Shown here one piece after another: positions 50,117 to 58,851 of a stretch of 64,000 nucleotides of DNA; within the stretch, counting starts at the first letter, position 1; each line of letters starts with the position of its first letter. This stretch comes from Thermosynechococcus sp. HN-54. Lineage in GTDB: Bacteria; Cyanobacteriota; Cyanobacteriia; Thermosynechococcales; Thermosynechococcaceae. Location of the stretch: positions 310,001-374,000 of the forward strand of contig NZ_CP098039.1 in the NCBI RefSeq assembly GCF_023650955.1, read 5' to 3'. Both the position numbers and the translations under genes were made by a program. Under the pieces are notes generated by a model. The model was not told where the DNA came from. It searched no databases and saw only the letters and a list, made by a program, of their open reading frames with translations.

Positions 50117-51903
50117 CCTCTAGCACGATCGCCCTTCTCGGTCTCCCCAACACTGGTAAATCCACATTTTTCAATCGCATTGCCGCAGCCCGTGCCCATG
50201 TGGGCAACTGGCCGGGGATAACGGTGGACTTAGCAGAGGCCGAGATTTCTCTCAATGGTGAGATGGTTAAACTGGTGGATTTGCCGGGCATCTACGATCT
50301 GGCGGGGACGGCGGCTGATGAAACCATTGTGCGTCAGTTTTTCCAACGGGTGCCAGTGCGGCTGGTGTTGGTCATTCTCAATGCCAGTCAGATTCAGCAT
50401 CAATTGCGCTTAGCACTTCAGGTGAAGGCTTGGGGACTACCCATGGTGGTGCTCCTGAATATGGCCGATGAAGCTCGGCAACTGGGGATTCAGATTGATA
50501 CCGAGAAATTGGGCGATCGCCTTGGGGTACCGGTGGTGGCTCTCAGTGCCAAATACGGGGGCGGCTATTGGGAGGCCTATGAAACGATTTGCCATGCCCT
50601 CAAGGAGGCACCCATTCCCCAAGCCCCGCTCTTCCAGCCAACGTTGCCAGAAATTGAACCAAGAGCGATCGCGCCCCTATTGGCGGACACCGTTACTTTC
50701 CCTAGTTGCACCGTTCGCAGACTGACAGACCAATTGGATCACTGGTTGCTGCACCCCCTGTGGGGACTACCCCTCTTTTTTGCGGGGCTATACCTTGTCT
50801 TTCAAGTGGTATGGGTGCTGGGTCTAGGGGTTCAAGGCTGGCTGAGTGATGCCTTTGAGGCCTTTCAGGGCCAAGTGCTAGAGCCATTCCTAGCAGGACT
50901 TCCCCCTTTGCTCAGCAGTTTGCTCATTGAGGGCCTCTACGGCGGTATTACCACGGTGGCAGCATTTGTGCCCTTAGTCACCATCTTCTTTATTGTGATG
51001 GCGATCGTTGAGGACAGCGGCTACCTTGCCCGTGCCGCCTATCTGATGGATGGCCTGATGGCACGCTTGGGCTTGGATGGGCGTAGTTTTGTGCTCAGCT
51101 TGATGGGCTTTGGCTGCAATGTCCCCGCCCTGATGGCCACCCGCATTATTCGCTCGCCGGGGCTGCGGCTGCTGACGATGCTGATCATTCCCTTTTCCCT
51201 CTGTTCAGCGCGACTCCAAGTGTTTGTTTTTCTGATTGCCTGTCTGTTTCCACCCCAGTGGGGCGCCGCCGTCCTGTTGTCCCTTTATGGTTGGAGTATT
51301 TTGGCGGCATTACTCACCGCTCTATGCTTTCAGGGCTATTTCCCCAACACCGATCCCTTTTTGCTGGAGTTACCCCCCTATCGTTGGCCAACGGGGCGAC
51401 AGGTGTTCCTGCGGGCGTGGGGTGAGGTGCGGCATTTTCTCTCGCGGGCCACGGGCTTTATTATGATTGGCGTCTTGGTGGTGTGGGCATTGACCCATTT
51501 GCCCCTGAATGCAACACCGTCAAGTCCAGAGACGTGGGCGGGTCAACTAGGGATAGCGCTACAGCCGCTTTTGGCACCGGTGGGCATTACACCTGCCCTG
51601 ACGATCGCCCTCATTGTTGGCTTTGTGGCCAAGGAGATTGTGATTGGCGCGTTGGCAGTTATCTATCACCTTTCGGGGACCTCGCTACAGCAGGCGATCG
51701 CCCAAGATTTAACGCCCCTGCAGGCCTACAGCTTTATGCTTTTTACGCTCCTGTACACCCCTTGTCTGAGCACCCTTGCCACCCTCTGGAGTGAATCAAA
51801 ACGCGGGCAGTTTACGATTTTTGCCACCCTTTATGCCCTAGTGATGGCGTGGGTTGTCAGTGGCAGTGTCTATCAACTGGGGCACTGGTGGGGATGGGGC
51901 TAG
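50113..51903 (+). CDS. feoB: Ferrous iron transporter FeoB
   Basis: FeoB (596 aa) imports Fe2+ across the inner membrane. The N-terminal G domain has G1 GLPNTGKST, G3 DLPGIYDL and G4 NMAD within residues 1-165. The membrane part carries the two gate motifs SLMGFGCNVPALMATR and IPFSLCSARLQVFVF. It is shorter than enterobacterial FeoB, as usual for cyanobacteria. No feoA or feoC is adjacent. It starts inside the GAF gene's stop (ATGA) and its stop overlaps the cobI start region, so all three are coupled. Confidence 0.95.
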   Translation: MTSSTIALLGLPNTGKSTFFNRIAAARAHVGNWPGITVDLAEAEISLNGEMVKLVDLPGIYDLAGTAADETIVRQFFQRVPVRLVLVILNASQIQHQLRLALQVKAWGLPMVVLLNMADEARQLGIQIDTEKLGDRLGVPVVALSAKYGGGYWEAYETICHALKEAPIPQAPLFQPTLPEIEPRAIAPLLADTVTFPSCTVRRLTDQLDHWLLHPLWGLPLFFAGLYLVFQVVWVLGLGVQGWLSDAFEAFQGQVLEPFLAGLPPLLSSLLIEGLYGGITTVAAFVPLVTIFFIVMAIVEDSGYLARAAYLMDGLMARLGLDGRSFVLSLMGFGCNVPALMATRIIRSPGLRLLTMLIIPFSLCSARLQVFVFLIACLFPPQWGAAVLLSLYGWSILAALLTALCFQGYFPNTDPFLLELPPYRWPTGRQVFLRAWGEVRHFLSRATGFIMIGVLVVWALTHLPLNATPSSPETWAGQLGIALQPLLAPVGITPALTIALIVGFVAKEIVIGALAVIYHLSGTSLQQAIAQDLTPLQAYSFMLFTLLYTPCLSTLATLWSESKRGQFTIFATLYALVMAWVVSGSVYQLGHWWGWG

Positions 51904-52634
51904 TGACCACCCTTTGCGGCATTGGCGTAGGCCCCGGCGATCCCGAACTCATTACCCTCAAGGGTTGGCGACGCCTACAGCAAGCAAGGGTAATTGCCTT
52001 TCCTGCGGGACGACAGGGACGGCGTGGCATTGCCGAGGAGATTATTTCCCCCTACAAAGAACCGCAGCAAATTTATCTGCCCCTCGAATTCCCCTATGTT
52101 CTTGACGAAGATGTCTTAGAACAGGCATGGCAAAAGGCAGCCGAGGAAGTCTATGCATACCTCGCTCAGGGCAGCGATGTGGTCTTTGTCTCTGAGGGGG
52201 ATGTCAGTTTCTACAGTACGTTTTCCTATCTAGCGGCAGCCGTCCAGAGCTTTGATCCCCATATCGCGATTGAGGTGATTCCGGGAATTTGCTCCCCCTT
52301 GGCAGCAGCGGCGAGTGTAGGAGTGCCCCTGACCTTGGGGAGCGATCGCTTGGCAATTTTGCCGGCGATGTACCACGTGGAGGACTTGACGCAGGTATGG
52401 GTATGGGCGGATGTGGTGGTGTTGATGAAGGTGCGATCGGTCTATGGCCACGTCTGGCATTGGCTCAAGGAACAGAACCTCTTGGAACAAGCAGCAGTGG
52501 TGAGCTGGGCAACAACGCCTCAACAGCAAATCTACACCCCCCTCACAGACTATCCAGAGTTAACCCTGCCCTACTTTTCGCTGCTCATTGTTTGGAAGCG
52601 GCGCCCAATCTTGCAGAACTTCTTGGGTGCTTAA
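51894..52634 (+). CDS. cobI: Precorrin-2 C20-methyltransferase
   Basis: CobI/CbiL (246 aa) methylates precorrin-2 at C20 in cobalamin synthesis. The tetrapyrrole methylase signature CGIGVGPGDPELITLKGWRRLQ is at the N-terminus, and VFVSEGDVSFYSTFSYL and VIPGICSPLAAAASVGVPLTLG are family motifs. I start at ATG 51894, which overlaps the feoB stop by 10 nt; GTG 51903 is also possible. The link to feoB may be positional only. It is the last gene of the run that begins at 45450. Confidence 0.94.
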   Translation: MGLVTTLCGIGVGPGDPELITLKGWRRLQQARVIAFPAGRQGRRGIAEEIISPYKEPQQIYLPLEFPYVLDEDVLEQAWQKAAEEVYAYLAQGSDVVFVSEGDVSFYSTFSYLAAAVQSFDPHIAIEVIPGICSPLAAAASVGVPLTLGSDRLAILPAMYHVEDLTQVWVWADVVVLMKVRSVYGHVWHWLKEQNLLEQAAVVSWATTPQQQIYTPLTDYPELTLPYFSLLIVWKRRPILQNFLGA

Positions 52635-52719
52635 GTCAATTCTATGTACAACGGTACCGAATGATTCTTTATTGGCTCCACGGGGGTGGCCGTCTCCTCA
52701 CTATAGAGTGTGAATTCTC

Positions 52720-53700
52720 CTAGAGTGTCTCCATACCTTCATTTAATATGTTTAGGTAACTATGATAAGCGAACACACGGTTACGTTCCTGCCCCGTTAT
52801 CTCACGCACTAAGTCAAGTTTTTCTAGGGATTGCATGGCCTTGGCTGCCGCTGGAAAAGAAAGCCCTGTATGATGGCAGACTTGTTTAAGGTTCAGCAGA
52901 GGGCGACGACACATTAAACGAAGTACCCTCAAGACTGTGGAAGCGCTGCGGCCAACGGTGTGAATCTTCTCTCTGTTCATCTTCTTGAAAGAGTATAAAC
53001 AGTCGCTTAGCTGTTTCCACTGCATTAGTAGCGGTTTGTTCCACCCCTTCAAGGAAAAAATCTAGCCAAGCTTCCCAATCTCCCTCTAAACGTACTTGAT
53101 CAAGGAGTCGGTAGTATTCGCTACGGTGTTGCTTGAAATCGAGGCTGAGGTAGAGCAATGGGTTTGATAGAAGTTTGTCATGGTGTAAAACAAAAGCAAT
53201 CAGCAGTCGGCCAATGCGTCCATTTCCATCTAAAAAGGGGTGGATAGTCTCAAACTGCACATGAGCTAAAGCCGCTTTAATTAGAGATGGATAGTCATGT
53301 CCTTTCCCGTGCAAGAATCTCTCCAAGTCAGCCATGCAGTCCTGAATATAGGCGGGTGGAGGAGGTACAAAGTGAGCATTTCTTGGTCGAGTACCTCCAA
53401 TCCAGTTTTGAGTAGGCCGAAACTCCCTCGGTGCTTTTTCACTCCCACGGCCACTGGAAAGTAAAACACCATGCATCTCACGAATAAGTCGTTAGACAGG
53501 GGAAAGCCTTCTCTTAGGTATTGGATACCATGATGAAGTGCCCTAACATAGTTGGATACCTCGGTCACATCATCCAAAGGTACGCCGGGGACTTCCTCTA
53601 GCTCAAAAAGTAGTAACTGAGTGTAGTAACTGAGTGAGGGACGATTGTGTACCCTCAATTTGAAAGGAAAGAAAAGTGCCTTATCTTTAAATAAGATTTA
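52720..53700 (-). pseudogene. Fic-family protein, broken by several frameshifts
   Basis: Three minus-strand frames together spell a Fic AMP-transferase-like protein with a C-terminal winged helix. The inhibitory-type segment SFQIEGTQSSL is near 53640-53660, then LLLFELEEVPGVPLDDVTEVSNYV, LLSSGRGSEKAPREFRPTQNWIGG, the catalytic HPFLDGNGRIGR, and LKQVCHHTGLSFPAAAKAM. Lesions: the N-terminal third is missing; an exact 13-bp tandem duplication (53610-53635); a one-base loss near 53488-53496; and another shift near 52970-52985. The catalytic motif is intact but no full product can be made. Confidence 0.85.
53610..53635. repeat. Exact 13-bp tandem duplication inside the fic pseudogene
   Basis: GTAGTAACTGAGT occurs twice head to tail (53610-53622 and 53623-53635). 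Removing one copy restores the reading frame across GTQSSLTQLL and LFELEE on the minus strand, so the duplication is a frame-disrupting event. Confidence 0.9.
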
Positions 53701-53718
53701 ACAATCTAGCTTTGGTGT

Positions 53719-54174
53719 TCATGTCAGTCCTAGATGCCCACTCAAATAGTCCTGTAACTGTTGGGCATGATCGTGGGCGAGATCGGCTAAGGGAAGGTCA
53801 CTCAGGGGAAAGGCTTGTACTGCACGCACTTCCTTGATATCCAAAACCTGCGGCTCACCGACAACGCGGGCAGCGATCGCGATACACACGGCATGGACAC
53901 GGGGATCTCGCTTTGGGTCAGAGTAAACCCCGACTAAGCCTTCAAAGCTCTTGAGGCGCAGCCCTGTTTCTTCGGCGAGTTCGCGGGCACCGGTATCGAG
54001 AATGGTTTCCCCCCAGTCCATCATGCCCCCTGGCAGCGACCATTGACCCGTGTCGCGACGCTGCACCAAAATCAGGCGATCGCCCGCTGTCAAGGCAATC
54101 ACAGACACCGCTATGAAAGGATGCCGCCACAGTCGTTTCAAGAAAAAACGCACCACTCGCCAAAACCAGTTCAC
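53719..54174 (-). CDS. Nudix hydrolase
   Basis: This 151-residue protein carries a complete Nudix box, GGMMDWGETILDTGARELAEETGL (pattern G-x5-E-x7-R-E-x2-E-E-x-G). Nudix enzymes hydrolyse nucleoside diphosphate derivatives with Mg2+; the substrate here is unknown. Residues 1-30 are basic and hydrophobic (WRVVRFFLKRLWRHPFIAVSVIAL), possibly a membrane-associated extension. Its start overlaps the PrxQ stop by 4 nt, so the two are coupled. Confidence 0.9.
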   Translation of the reverse strand: MNWFWRVVRFFLKRLWRHPFIAVSVIALTAGDRLILVQRRDTGQWSLPGGMMDWGETILDTGARELAEETGLRLKSFEGLVGVYSDPKRDPRVHAVCIAIAARVVGEPQVLDIKEVRAVQAFPLSDLPLADLAHDHAQQLQDYLSGHLGLT

Positions 54175-54641
54175 GCTTGCCGTCGCTCCAGATCCGCTAG
54201 CACTTGCGCCACATGAGCATCGGGCTTCACCCGCCGATAAATAGCCGCAATTTTGCCTGTGGGATCGATGAGAAACGTATCCCGATAAACACCGAGATAG
54301 TCCTTGCCCATGAACTTTTTCGGGCCATAGCTGCCATAGGCTTGGGCGACCGTGGTGTCCACATCTGCTAGCAGACGAAAGGGCAAATTGAGCTTCTGCT
54401 GAAACTTGGCATGGGAGGCGACACTATCGGGGCTAATGCCTAGGATAACGACGTTGCGATCGCCCAAAGTGGCACTGACCTCACGGTAGGCACAGGCTTC
54501 TTTGGTACAGCCGGGAGTATTGTCACGGGGATAGAAATAGAGAATCACCCACTGGCCTTGAAAGTCAGCCAAGCGCACCAGCTCACCCGTAGCATCCGCC
54601 AGTTCAAAGGGGGGGGCGATCGCCCCAACGGTTAGGGACAT
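54171..54641 (-). CDS. Peroxiredoxin Q (BCP family)
   Basis: This 156-residue thiol peroxidase reduces peroxides using thioredoxin. The sequence FYPRDNTPGCTKEACAYRE has the peroxidatic Cys (TPGC) and, five residues later, the resolving Cys (KEAC), as in atypical 2-Cys BCP/PrxQ. It also has the expected FELADATGELVRLADFQGQWVILYFYP opening and KFMGKDYLGVYRDTFLIDPTGKI. It is the first gene of a pair with the Nudix hydrolase. Confidence 0.94.
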   Translation of the reverse strand: MSLTVGAIAPPFELADATGELVRLADFQGQWVILYFYPRDNTPGCTKEACAYREVSATLGDRNVVILGISPDSVASHAKFQQKLNLPFRLLADVDTTVAQAYGSYGPKKFMGKDYLGVYRDTFLIDPTGKIAAIYRRVKPDAHVAQVLADLERRQA

Positions 54642-54721
54642 TTCTGAGCAATTCCCAGTAGTTGGTCACTTCTATCTTCTCCCAGTTTGGCTCCTACGGT
54701 GGTGGCCGAGGGGCGTAGCGT

Positions 54722-55846
54722 CTAGCCCTCAGAGATAAAGAGGCGAATAAATAAATACAGCATGAGTTGGCGATAACGATAGAGGAGGAACGCGATCGCT
54801 GGGGTGAGAATCACAAAAAGACCATACAGGCCAACCACCGTTGCCAAATCCGTGTGAAGAAAATCGCGAGCCAGACGAACAAAATCGTGATCAATGCCTC
54901 TTTTGCCCATCAGGTACATCTCCCGAAACACGGGATTAAACTGCAACTGCCAAGCAAAGCGCATATTAAAAAACACAATGAAAAACCCCACCATACCGTA
55001 GAGGGGACGTTCAATGGGGTAGCGGCACCCCCAACCACTGAGGGCACGGTAGAGAAAAATGACGGCAAAAATGAGTTCAAAGCCATGCCCCATGGCCACA
55101 AAGAGCATTTCATGGACAGGACTAAAGGCCACAAGGGTATAAAGCAGCGTCAAGACCCCAAGGCAAATAAGGGTCAGCTGATTGTGGCGGTAGAAGTAGG
55201 CCAAGGCCAGCAATCCCGTATAAATGAGCAGGACAATGCCCCCTGCGCGATCGCCATGGAGAGTGACACCGCCACCGTAGCGAAAATCAAAGGCGGGAAC
55301 CGCTGGATAGCCAAAGAGCCACGCCATCACCGCATGTCCCATCTCGTGCACTAGGGTGATCAAAGGACTGAGCAAAAACGTCACCTGCTCAGACGCAAGG
55401 AGGAGAAGCGATAGACCCAATCCCGCTGCGATCACTTGCCAATCTTTGGTGCTGAGGGGTTGGACAGGAATGCCAAACTCTTCCCTGCGGGGGGATGAAG
55501 CGATGGGAAGGTTCTGACGCAGATGCTCCCCCTTGGCCAAGCGTTGTAGCTCATGGGGGCTGGTCAGATCAAGCACCTCTTCCCAAAGTTCATGGCTGTC
55601 TTGGGAGGCCGTGATCAGGATGCTGCTGTGGGCATAGCTGGGCCAGTGGATCAGTTCGCGAGCGAGTAGCGTTAGCACAATCGCAGCAGGGACAGCCCTT
55701 GGACACTGAAGGCGCAACAAGAGACATTCGTGCCGCTGGTTCACTGTGACCCCTATTCCCTTGGGGGCAAGCGCCGCTTCTAGGAGGGCCTGAATGGCCT
55801 CAAGATCCCCTGTGGCAGCCACTGGGCGCAGGGCGGAGCGGGTCAT
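54722..55846 (-). CDS. M50-like membrane metalloprotease
   Basis: This 374-residue protein has a soluble N-terminal half (residues 1-135) and a membrane half with about seven hydrophobic segments. Zinc motif LVHEMGHAVMAWLFG (HExxH, about residue 165) is followed by PAVPAFDFRYGGGVTLHGD. This resembles M50 (site-2-protease-like) enzymes, but the usual second motif (NxxPxPxLDG) is not evident, so the third zinc ligand is uncertain. It starts 3 nt after the stop of the large membrane protein upstream, so the two form a pair. The substrate is unknown. Confidence 0.7.
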   Translation of the reverse strand: MTRSALRPVAATGDLEAIQALLEAALAPKGIGVTVNQRHECLLLRLQCPRAVPAAIVLTLLARELIHWPSYAHSSILITASQDSHELWEEVLDLTSPHELQRLAKGEHLRQNLPIASSPRREEFGIPVQPLSTKDWQVIAAGLGLSLLLLASEQVTFLLSPLITLVHEMGHAVMAWLFGYPAVPAFDFRYGGGVTLHGDRAGGIVLLIYTGLLALAYFYRHNQLTLICLGVLTLLYTLVAFSPVHEMLFVAMGHGFELIFAVIFLYRALSGWGCRYPIERPLYGMVGFFIVFFNMRFAWQLQFNPVFREMYLMGKRGIDHDFVRLARDFLHTDLATVVGLYGLFVILTPAIAFLLYRYRQLMLYLFIRLFISEG

Positions 55847-55849
55847 GAT

Positions 55850-57154
55850 CTACTCCGATTCCAGTCGGCGTAACCACTCGCGATCAATCGCTTCTGACTG
55901 AGCCAATTCCTGTTCCACTAAGTCTTGATCGGAGCGATAGATGACATCCTGTTCCCGGATTTGTCGCTGCTGGGCATAGGCTTGAGCTGCCCGCAATTTA
56001 GCCCGCAACTCGGGTGAGGGATGGGCCAAGATATTGGCGTAGCGGTAACGGCGGGCATTGCGATCGCGAATGCGTTGGTTTTGCCACAGCAACCAGTAAT
56101 ACCGCCCCAAGGGAATGCCCAAAAAGCCAATGCCATAGCCAAGCAAAATCCAAAAGATCGAGGCGACAAAGGCCACCAGTCCCCCCAGTTCTTGGGCGAT
56201 CGCCCCATCCCCCAACAGGTACCCCAGCATTAACGCCCCAATGAGATTGACACAGCCCAAGCCAATGGCCACCATAATTTGCCAAGAGGGTGCCCGACTA
56301 AAGCGCCAGAGGTGCTCTTCTAAAATCGGGGGTAGCGTTTGGCGTTGACCTTTGCCAGCCTGAGCCGTCGTTTGTAACTCAGGAAAGCGATAGATAATCT
56401 GCCCGGTCTCGGTGACTTCGGGGCGACCATGAAAGTGGGTCAGCACGGGCAGCATATACCACTCATCGTCCCCTAGATCCGTTTCCAAATCCAGATAGGG
56501 GGCAATTTGTTCTGCGGTCACTGCTCCCCCATTGTTGCGGATGACTTGGCCAATGAGCTGCCAGCGGCGTTCTTCGAGATCAGCATTGGGATTGCCATCG
56601 CCAAAAAGGAAGGAATAGACCCCCTCAAAGAAGTTCATCTCTTCGCCATCTTCCCGTGAGCGAGGCTGCGATCGCCGCGGAGAGGAATATGGATCGCCAA
56701 AGAAATACCAAAAGTCAGGAAAGACCCAAAAATTGATGCCACCCCCGCCCCAAGAGCTGCCTTGGTTGCGATCGTCACCGTCTCGCCCTTGACTGGAAAG
56801 GGCAATCAAAATGATGGCGATCGCCAAAAAAATCAAAATAATCGAGACAATGAGAAAAATGCCAAAGGAGATGCGAATTAGATAGAAAACAACACCCCAA
56901 ACCCGCTGCGCCACCGCCCGCAGCCGCAGTTGCCAGTATTTTGCTTGCAGGATACTGCGAAAATTTTTTGGGAAGACGTAGGCAATATCCCCACTTTCGG
57001 CCACTTGTAGGGTTCCCCCGACATCGGCAGCCAAGGCCATCAATCCCTGCTCAGCCGCGCGCAGGGGCAGGCCAACCGCACCTGCGACATCCCCTGCCGT
57101 GACACGGTATCCCAAGGTTTCTACAGCTTCCATCAAGCGGCGATCCACAGTCAT
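55850..57154 (-). CDS. Large conserved membrane protein of unknown function
   Basis: I do not recognise this 434-residue protein (ATG 57154, MTVDRRLMEAVETLGYRVT). It has two winged-helix-like modules, at about residues 5-65 (VTAGDVAGAVGLPLRAAEQGLMALA...GDIAYVFPKNF) and about 205-265 (GGAVTAEQIAPYLDL...GQIIYRFPEL), each ending in a Y-x-F-P segment. They are separated by a membrane stretch (VFYLIRISFGIFLIVSIILIFLAIAIILIAL) and a Gly/Ser/Trp-rich linker. Two more helices follow, then a charged C-terminus. It is coupled to the M50-like protease, hinting at a membrane regulator and its protease; that is inference. Confidence 0.7.
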   Translation of the reverse strand: MTVDRRLMEAVETLGYRVTAGDVAGAVGLPLRAAEQGLMALAADVGGTLQVAESGDIAYVFPKNFRSILQAKYWQLRLRAVAQRVWGVVFYLIRISFGIFLIVSIILIFLAIAIILIALSSQGRDGDDRNQGSSWGGGGINFWVFPDFWYFFGDPYSSPRRSQPRSREDGEEMNFFEGVYSFLFGDGNPNADLEERRWQLIGQVIRNNGGAVTAEQIAPYLDLETDLGDDEWYMLPVLTHFHGRPEVTETGQIIYRFPELQTTAQAGKGQRQTLPPILEEHLWRFSRAPSWQIMVAIGLGCVNLIGALMLGYLLGDGAIAQELGGLVAFVASIFWILLGYGIGFLGIPLGRYYWLLWQNQRIRDRNARRYRYANILAHPSPELRAKLRAAQAYAQQRQIREQDVIYRSDQDLVEQELAQSEAIDREWLRRLESE

Positions 57155-57223
57155 TTTTGCCCCCTTCTTCGGCAAAAGACCTCTTGTTCCACCCTAACGT
57201 TTTGCCCATCTCTTGGCGAGATC

Positions 57224-57252
57224 AAAAAAGAACCCACCTCAACGGCAGGTTC
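57224..57252 (-). terminator. Rho-independent terminator of the 2-Cys peroxiredoxin gene
   Basis: On the minus strand GAACCTGCC and GGTGGGTTC form a 9-bp stem (two G-T pairs) around the loop GTTGA, followed by six T. It starts 43 nt after the peroxiredoxin stop. Confidence 0.85.
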
Positions 57253-57294
57253 CCAGACCGGATCAGTCTTAAGAATCTGAAACAGCGGGGGGAA

Positions 57295-57888
57295 TTAGCC
57301 CACTGCTTCAAAATAGACTTTGGATTTGACGGGATCTGGATTCATTGTTTTGTCGCCCGGTTGCCAGCCCGCAGGGCAGACTTCATCGGGGTGAGCTTGG
57401 ACGTATTGAATCGCTTGCAGCACCCGCAGGGTCTCATCTACGTTGCGGCCAAAGGCCAAGTTATTGATGGTGGCGTGCTGGATAATCCCTTCTTTGTCAA
57501 TGATGAAGAGACCGCGCAGTGCCACCCCTTCCTCGGTCAAGACGTTGTAGGCAGTGCTAATTTCTTTCTTCAGGTCGGAAACAAGGGGATACTTGAGGTC
57601 GCCCACGCCCCCGGCTTTACGATCCATCTGTGTCCACGCCAAGTGGGAGAACTGGCTATCTACAGACACGCCGAGGATTTCGGTGTTCAGTTTGGCAAAT
57701 TCGTCGTAGCGATCGCTAAAGGCGACAATTTCCGTGGGGCAGACAAAGGTGAAGTCCAAGGGATAGAAGAACAAAACAACGTATTTACCGCGATAGTCCG
57801 AGAGCTTGATGGTTTTGAACTCTTGGTCATAAACGGCAACCGCTTCAAAATCAGGGGCGGGTTGACCCACGCGCAGACACTCAGACAT
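57295..57888 (-). CDS. Typical 2-Cys peroxiredoxin
   Basis: This 197-residue enzyme (ATG 57888 with GAGG 8 nt upstream; a 16-residue extension upstream is unlikely) reduces peroxides with thioredoxin. The peroxidatic Cys is in [13 protein letters not shown] (about residue 53) and the resolving Cys in DEVCPAGW. It has [13 protein letters not shown] and a C-terminal VYFEAVG, the GG(L/V)G and YF motifs that make eukaryotic-type enzymes prone to hyperoxidation. Such enzymes are repaired by sulfiredoxin, encoded here at 726-986. It is monocistronic, with a strong terminator. Confidence 0.95.
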   Translation of the reverse strand: MSECLRVGQPAPDFEAVAVYDQEFKTIKLSDYRGKYVVLFFYPLDFTFVCPTEIVAFSDRYDEFAKLNTEILGVSVDSQFSHLAWTQMDRKAGGVGDLKYPLVSDLKKEISTAYNVLTEEGVALRGLFIIDKEGIIQHATINNLAFGRNVDETLRVLQAIQYVQAHPDEVCPAGWQPGDKTMNPDPVKSKVYFEAVG

Positions 57889-57983
57889 AGAAAACCTCGT
57901 ACTCCTAACTACGACAGGTTGAATAGGGCTGTTCACATTTTTTAACAGCTATGCCTACTATATCATACTCATAACGGTTTTGA

Positions 57984-58829
57984 TTATGAAATAGCTGATC
58001 GCTGCCACCGTCGTTCAAGGAAGCGCGAGAGTCGTGCCAAGGGAAAACAAAGGCCAAAATAGAACATCGCGCCCAAGACATAAACAAAGAGCTTCCGCTG
58101 CGGATCCGTAATGGGATTGGCAAAGGTGCTGGTCATGTTTTGCAGTTCTGGAACCCCGATGACCACAAGGAGGGCGCAGTCCTGCATCAGGGTAATGAAG
58201 TTGTTGGTAAAAGGGGGCAGAATAATCAAAATGGCTTGGGGCAGAATAATCCGCCATAGGGTTTGCTGACCCGAGAGACCAAGGCTGAGGCTGGCTTCCG
58301 TTTGTCCCTTGGGAACCCCCTCTAGGCCACTGCGAAAGACCTCACTGAGATAGGCACCATAGTTAAAGCCCAAGCCAAGAATGCCGTAGAAAATGTAGTT
58401 AAAAAGCGGCGACACCAAGCGGTTACTTTGCAGGACAGTCATGATGTCAAAGGCGATTCGCCGCGGATCAAAACCCAACTGACTCAAGAGGCCACCAATG
58501 CCAAAGCCCCACACCAGCAGTTGCACCAAGGTCGGGGTACCGCGCACAAATTCAATGTAAACCGTACTGATCCAGCGTAGGGGAGGAGCAGGATGCAGCC
58601 TTGCCCAAGTGGCGATCGCCCCCAAAATCACGGCCAAGAGCAAACTAAAGACGGAGATTAAAAACGTTGTGATTGCCGCCTGAAACAGAAATGGCGCGTA
58701 CAGTACTAACGTGTCGCGAAAGAAATAGAGGTAACCACAAAAGGCAAGAATGCCCAGTCCTAGGCACACCAAAAAGATGCCATTGAGCCATTTTGCCCAA
58801 GGAGGAATAAACGGTGCCACTTGCTGCAT
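57984..58829 (-). CDS. Amino-acid-type ABC transporter permease (HisM/GlnP family)
   Basis: This 281-residue membrane protein has a single BPD-transp-1 domain with the polar amino-acid family layout: ITTFLISVFSLLLAVILGAIATWARL near residue 50, STVYIEFVRGTPTLVQLLVWGFG, and the ATPase-contacting EAA loop EASLSLGLSGQQTLWRIILPQA. About five helices are present. No amino-acid-type binding protein or ATPase is adjacent; instead it follows TlyA (22 nt) and, before that, a peptide-type binding protein. The pairing with that binding protein is doubtful. Confidence 0.9.
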   Translation of the reverse strand: MQQVAPFIPPWAKWLNGIFLVCLGLGILAFCGYLYFFRDTLVLYAPFLFQAAITTFLISVFSLLLAVILGAIATWARLHPAPPLRWISTVYIEFVRGTPTLVQLLVWGFGIGGLLSQLGFDPRRIAFDIMTVLQSNRLVSPLFNYIFYGILGLGFNYGAYLSEVFRSGLEGVPKGQTEASLSLGLSGQQTLWRIILPQAILIILPPFTNNFITLMQDCALLVVIGVPELQNMTSTFANPITDPQRKLFVYVLGAMFYFGLCFPLARLSRFLERRWQRSAIS

Positions 58830-58851
58830 TCTCGAAAAGCCGTCATTTTTG

